A DNA stretch of 12,428 nucleotides. Source: Acetobacteraceae bacterium (GTDB lineage Bacteria; Pseudomonadota; Alphaproteobacteria; Acetobacterales; Acetobacteraceae). The position numbers and the translations under genes are program-made. Location: NCBI GenBank assembly GCA_003164305.1, contig PLSZ01000221.1:28334-40761 (forward strand), written 5' to 3'. Numbering within the stretch: the first letter of the stretch is position 1; each line of letters begins with the position of its first letter. Shown piece after piece: positions 10,546-12,428 of this stretch. Below the pieces are notes generated by a model. That model saw only the letters and a list, made by a program, of their open reading frames with translations. It was not told where the DNA came from and ran no database searches.

Positions 10546-12428
10546 CCCGATCCCGCGCGCGACCTATCGGCTGCAATTTCATAAAGGCTTTGGGTTCGCC
10601 GACGCCGCCGCGCTGGCGCCGTACCTGGAGAAGCTGGGTATCAGTCATGTCTACGCCTCGCCCTGGTTGAAAGCACGGCCAGGCAGCACGCATGGTTACG
10701 ACATCGTCGATCATCGCCAACTGAATCCCGAGCTGGGGGATTTGAATTCATTCCGCTCCATGGTGGTATCGTTCCGCGAGTCTGGCCTTGGGCAGATACT
10801 GGATTTCGTGCCGAACCACATGGGCGTTGGAGGCGCGGACAATCTATGGTGGCAGGATGTCCTGGAATGGGGTCCTGATTCGGACTACGCAGGCTGGTTC
10901 GATATCGATTGGGATCCCGATCCGCGCTCGCCTCGCAGGCGGTTGTTGGTGCCGTTTCTTGGCGATCAATACGGCGCGGTCCTGGAAGCCGGACAACTCG
11001 TCCTGCGTTTCCAGCCAGAGACCGGAGATTTCGCCGTCTGGGCTTACGATACCCACAAATTGCCGATCTGCCCGCTGCATTATGACCGCGTGCTCGGCGA
11101 CGCCCACCCGCTGCTGGAGCGTATGGGCGATGCATTTTCCGGACTGCCAAGGTGGCACCCGCATGTTCCAAGAAGGGCGCGGGATCTCCGAGCGGAATTG
11201 GCCGCGCTGGTGCGCGAGCGTGACGACGTCCGCCGGGCCCTCGATGACGCCGTCGCTCGTCTGAACGGCCAACCCGGGAAGTTGGACACGTGGCGGGGTT
11301 TGGACGCGCTGATCCGCGATCAGTATTGGCGCGCCGCGCATTTCCGTGTCGCGGCCGACGCGATCAACTACCGGCGCTTCTTCAATATCAATGAACTCGC
11401 CGGCCTGCGCATGGAGTTGCCGGAATTGTTCGATCACGCGCATGGTCTGGTGTTCGATTTGCTGCGCGACGGCGCGTTGGACGGCTTGCGGATCGATCAT
11501 ATCGATGGCCTGTTGGATCCAAAAGCCTATCTGACAAGGCTGCGGGAGTGCGCGCCCCGGCCATTCTATCTCGTGATCGAAAAGATCCTGGCACGCCATG
11601 AGAACCTGCCCGTCGACTGGCCGGTTGAAGGCACGACCGGATACGAATTCGCTAACCTGGTGCTGGGATTTCTGGTCGATCCGTCGGGCGAAACGGGGTT
11701 CGATGGGCTTTACGCGGAATTCACCGGCCTGCGTCAATCCTTCGAGGACATCGTCCGCGACTGCAAGATCCGCATCATGATGAATGAGATGGCGGGCGAA
11801 CTGAACGTGCTGGCGCGGGATGCCGCCCGGATCGCGCGGCAGAATCCGCGCACGGCGGATTTTACCCGCAATATCCTGCAGCGAGGCTTGAAGGAGATCG
11901 TCGCCCGCTTCCCGGTGTATCGGACCTATGTGGACAGCGACGCGACGATGTCGGACGCGGATCGGCGCGACCTCGATTGGGCCGTGGCGCAGGCGCGCCG
12001 GCAGCACGCGACGGAGTTGGATCCCAGCGTATTCGACTTCCTCTATCGCCTGTTAAGTACGGATTTGGTGGCCGAGTGGAGAAGTGGTTTCAGCAGGCAG
12101 GCGGTGACGAATTTCGCGATGCGGGTGCAACAATACAGCGGCCCGGTGATGGCGAAGGGGTTGGAGGATACGGCTTTCTATCGTTATAACCGATTTGTCG
12201 CCCTGAATGAGGTCGGTGGGCGCCCGGATCATTTCGGCGTTTCACTGTCTGCGTTTCATAAAGCGAACGCGCAAAGGGCCAGCCGTTCGCCGCATGCCAT
12301 GCTCGGTACCTCGACCCACGACACCAAGCGCGGGGAGGACGTGCGCGCGCGGTTGGCCGTATTATCGGAAATACCGGAAGAATGGCGGCGACAGGTTCAC
12401 ATTTGGAATCGCATTCTGCGGGCGCGTC
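10538..12428 (+). CDS. treY: Maltooligosyltrehalose synthase TreY (3'-truncated by window edge)
   Basis: Converts the reducing-end alpha-1,4 bond of a maltodextrin into an alpha,alpha-1,1 bond, making maltooligosyltrehalose for TreZ. I translated the frame by hand from the ATG at 10538 (MSDPIPRATYRLQFHKGFGF) to the window end: 630 complete codons, no stop and no frameshift. Family motifs in order are ATYRLQFHKGF, SHVYASPWLKARPGSTHGYD, LDFVPNHMGVGGADNLWW, a charged helical stretch (about 210-250), INYRRFFNINELAGLRME, nucleophile Asp320 in DGLRIDHIDGL, acid/base Glu348 in YLVIEKIL, PVEGTTGYEF, FPVYRTYVD, and Asp595 in THDTKRGEDVRARL. The catalytic triad is therefore complete. TreY proteins usually run 700-950 residues, so only the C-terminal part is missing. 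It overlaps treZ-malQ by 8 nt in another frame, with AAAGG 9 nt upstream, which places it in the same operon as its partner TreZ. Confidence 0.97.
   Translation, partial: MSDPIPRATYRLQFHKGFGFADAAALAPYLEKLGISHVYASPWLKARPGSTHGYDIVDHRQLNPELGDLNSFRSMVVSFRESGLGQILDFVPNHMGVGGADNLWWQDVLEWGPDSDYAGWFDIDWDPDPRSPRRRLLVPFLGDQYGAVLEAGQLVLRFQPETGDFAVWAYDTHKLPICPLHYDRVLGDAHPLLERMGDAFSGLPRWHPHVPRRARDLRAELAALVRERDDVRRALDDAVARLNGQPGKLDTWRGLDALIRDQYWRAAHFRVAADAINYRRFFNINELAGLRMELPELFDHAHGLVFDLLRDGALDGLRIDHIDGLLDPKAYLTRLRECAPRPFYLVIEKILARHENLPVDWPVEGTTGYEFANLVLGFLVDPSGETGFDGLYAEFTGLRQSFEDIVRDCKIRIMMNEMAGELNVLARDAARIARQNPRTADFTRNILQRGLKEIVARFPVYRTYVDSDATMSDADRRDLDWAVAQARRQHATELDPSVFDFLYRLLSTDLVAEWRSGFSRQAVTNFAMRVQQYSGPVMAKGLEDTAFYRYNRFVALNEVGGRPDHFGVSLSAFHKANAQRASRSPHAMLGTSTHDTKRGEDVRARLAVLSEIPEEWRRQVHIWNRILRAR

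Noticed and set aside
10844..12007. Open reading frame of 387 residues on the minus strand, antisense to treY
   Set aside because: It lies wholly inside treY, whose catalytic motifs are intact on the plus strand; the antisense product shows no recognisable motif.
11977..12189. Possible frameshift in treY suggested by an open plus-strand frame in another phase
   Set aside because: Hand translation of the treY frame is continuous and keeps TreY motifs before and after this stretch.

Overview
The window is a single, tightly packed gene cluster on the + strand for making and remodelling alpha-glucan (glycogen) and trehalose. It is GC-rich by eye. The gene order (trehalose synthase/maltokinase, branching enzyme, debranching enzyme, TreZ, MalQ, TreY) and the protein style fit a high-GC proteobacterium. 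An alphaproteobacterium is possible, because one candidate promoter looks like the EcfG/RpoE2 type, but this taxonomic call is inference and no rRNA or marker gene is present to fix it.

Layout: (1) nt 3-2045 is the 3' part of a fused trehalose synthase-maltokinase (treS), cut by the left edge. (2) nt 2045-4225 is glgB, a complete glycogen branching enzyme whose start overlaps the treS stop by 1 nt. (3) nt 4274-6400 is glgX, a complete glycogen debranching enzyme after a 48-nt spacer. (4) A spacer of up to 152 nt follows (6401-6552). It holds a nested stem-loop, a GGAAC-type promoter candidate and three possible treZ starts. (5) nt 6553-10545 is one continuous reading frame in which maltooligosyltrehalose trehalohydrolase (TreZ) is joined directly to 4-alpha-glucanotransferase (MalQ). 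(6) nt 10538-12428 is treY (maltooligosyltrehalose synthase), overlapping the previous gene by 8 nt and cut by the right edge. There is no gene-free stretch above 300 nt, and I see no RNA gene, mobile element or CRISPR array.

How the genes work together (family knowledge): TreS interconverts trehalose and maltose, and the maltokinase domain makes maltose-1-phosphate. That is the donor for GlgE, which is not in the window and would be expected nearby. GlgB branches the growing glucan. In the other direction GlgX trims branches, TreY turns the reducing end of linear maltodextrins into a trehalosyl unit, TreZ releases trehalose, and MalQ disproportionates short leftover maltodextrins back to usable lengths. 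The cluster therefore encodes most of a glycogen-trehalose cycle. The most distinctive feature is the TreZ-MalQ fusion. The rest is a well-known pathway, and I find no convincing evidence of an undescribed system.
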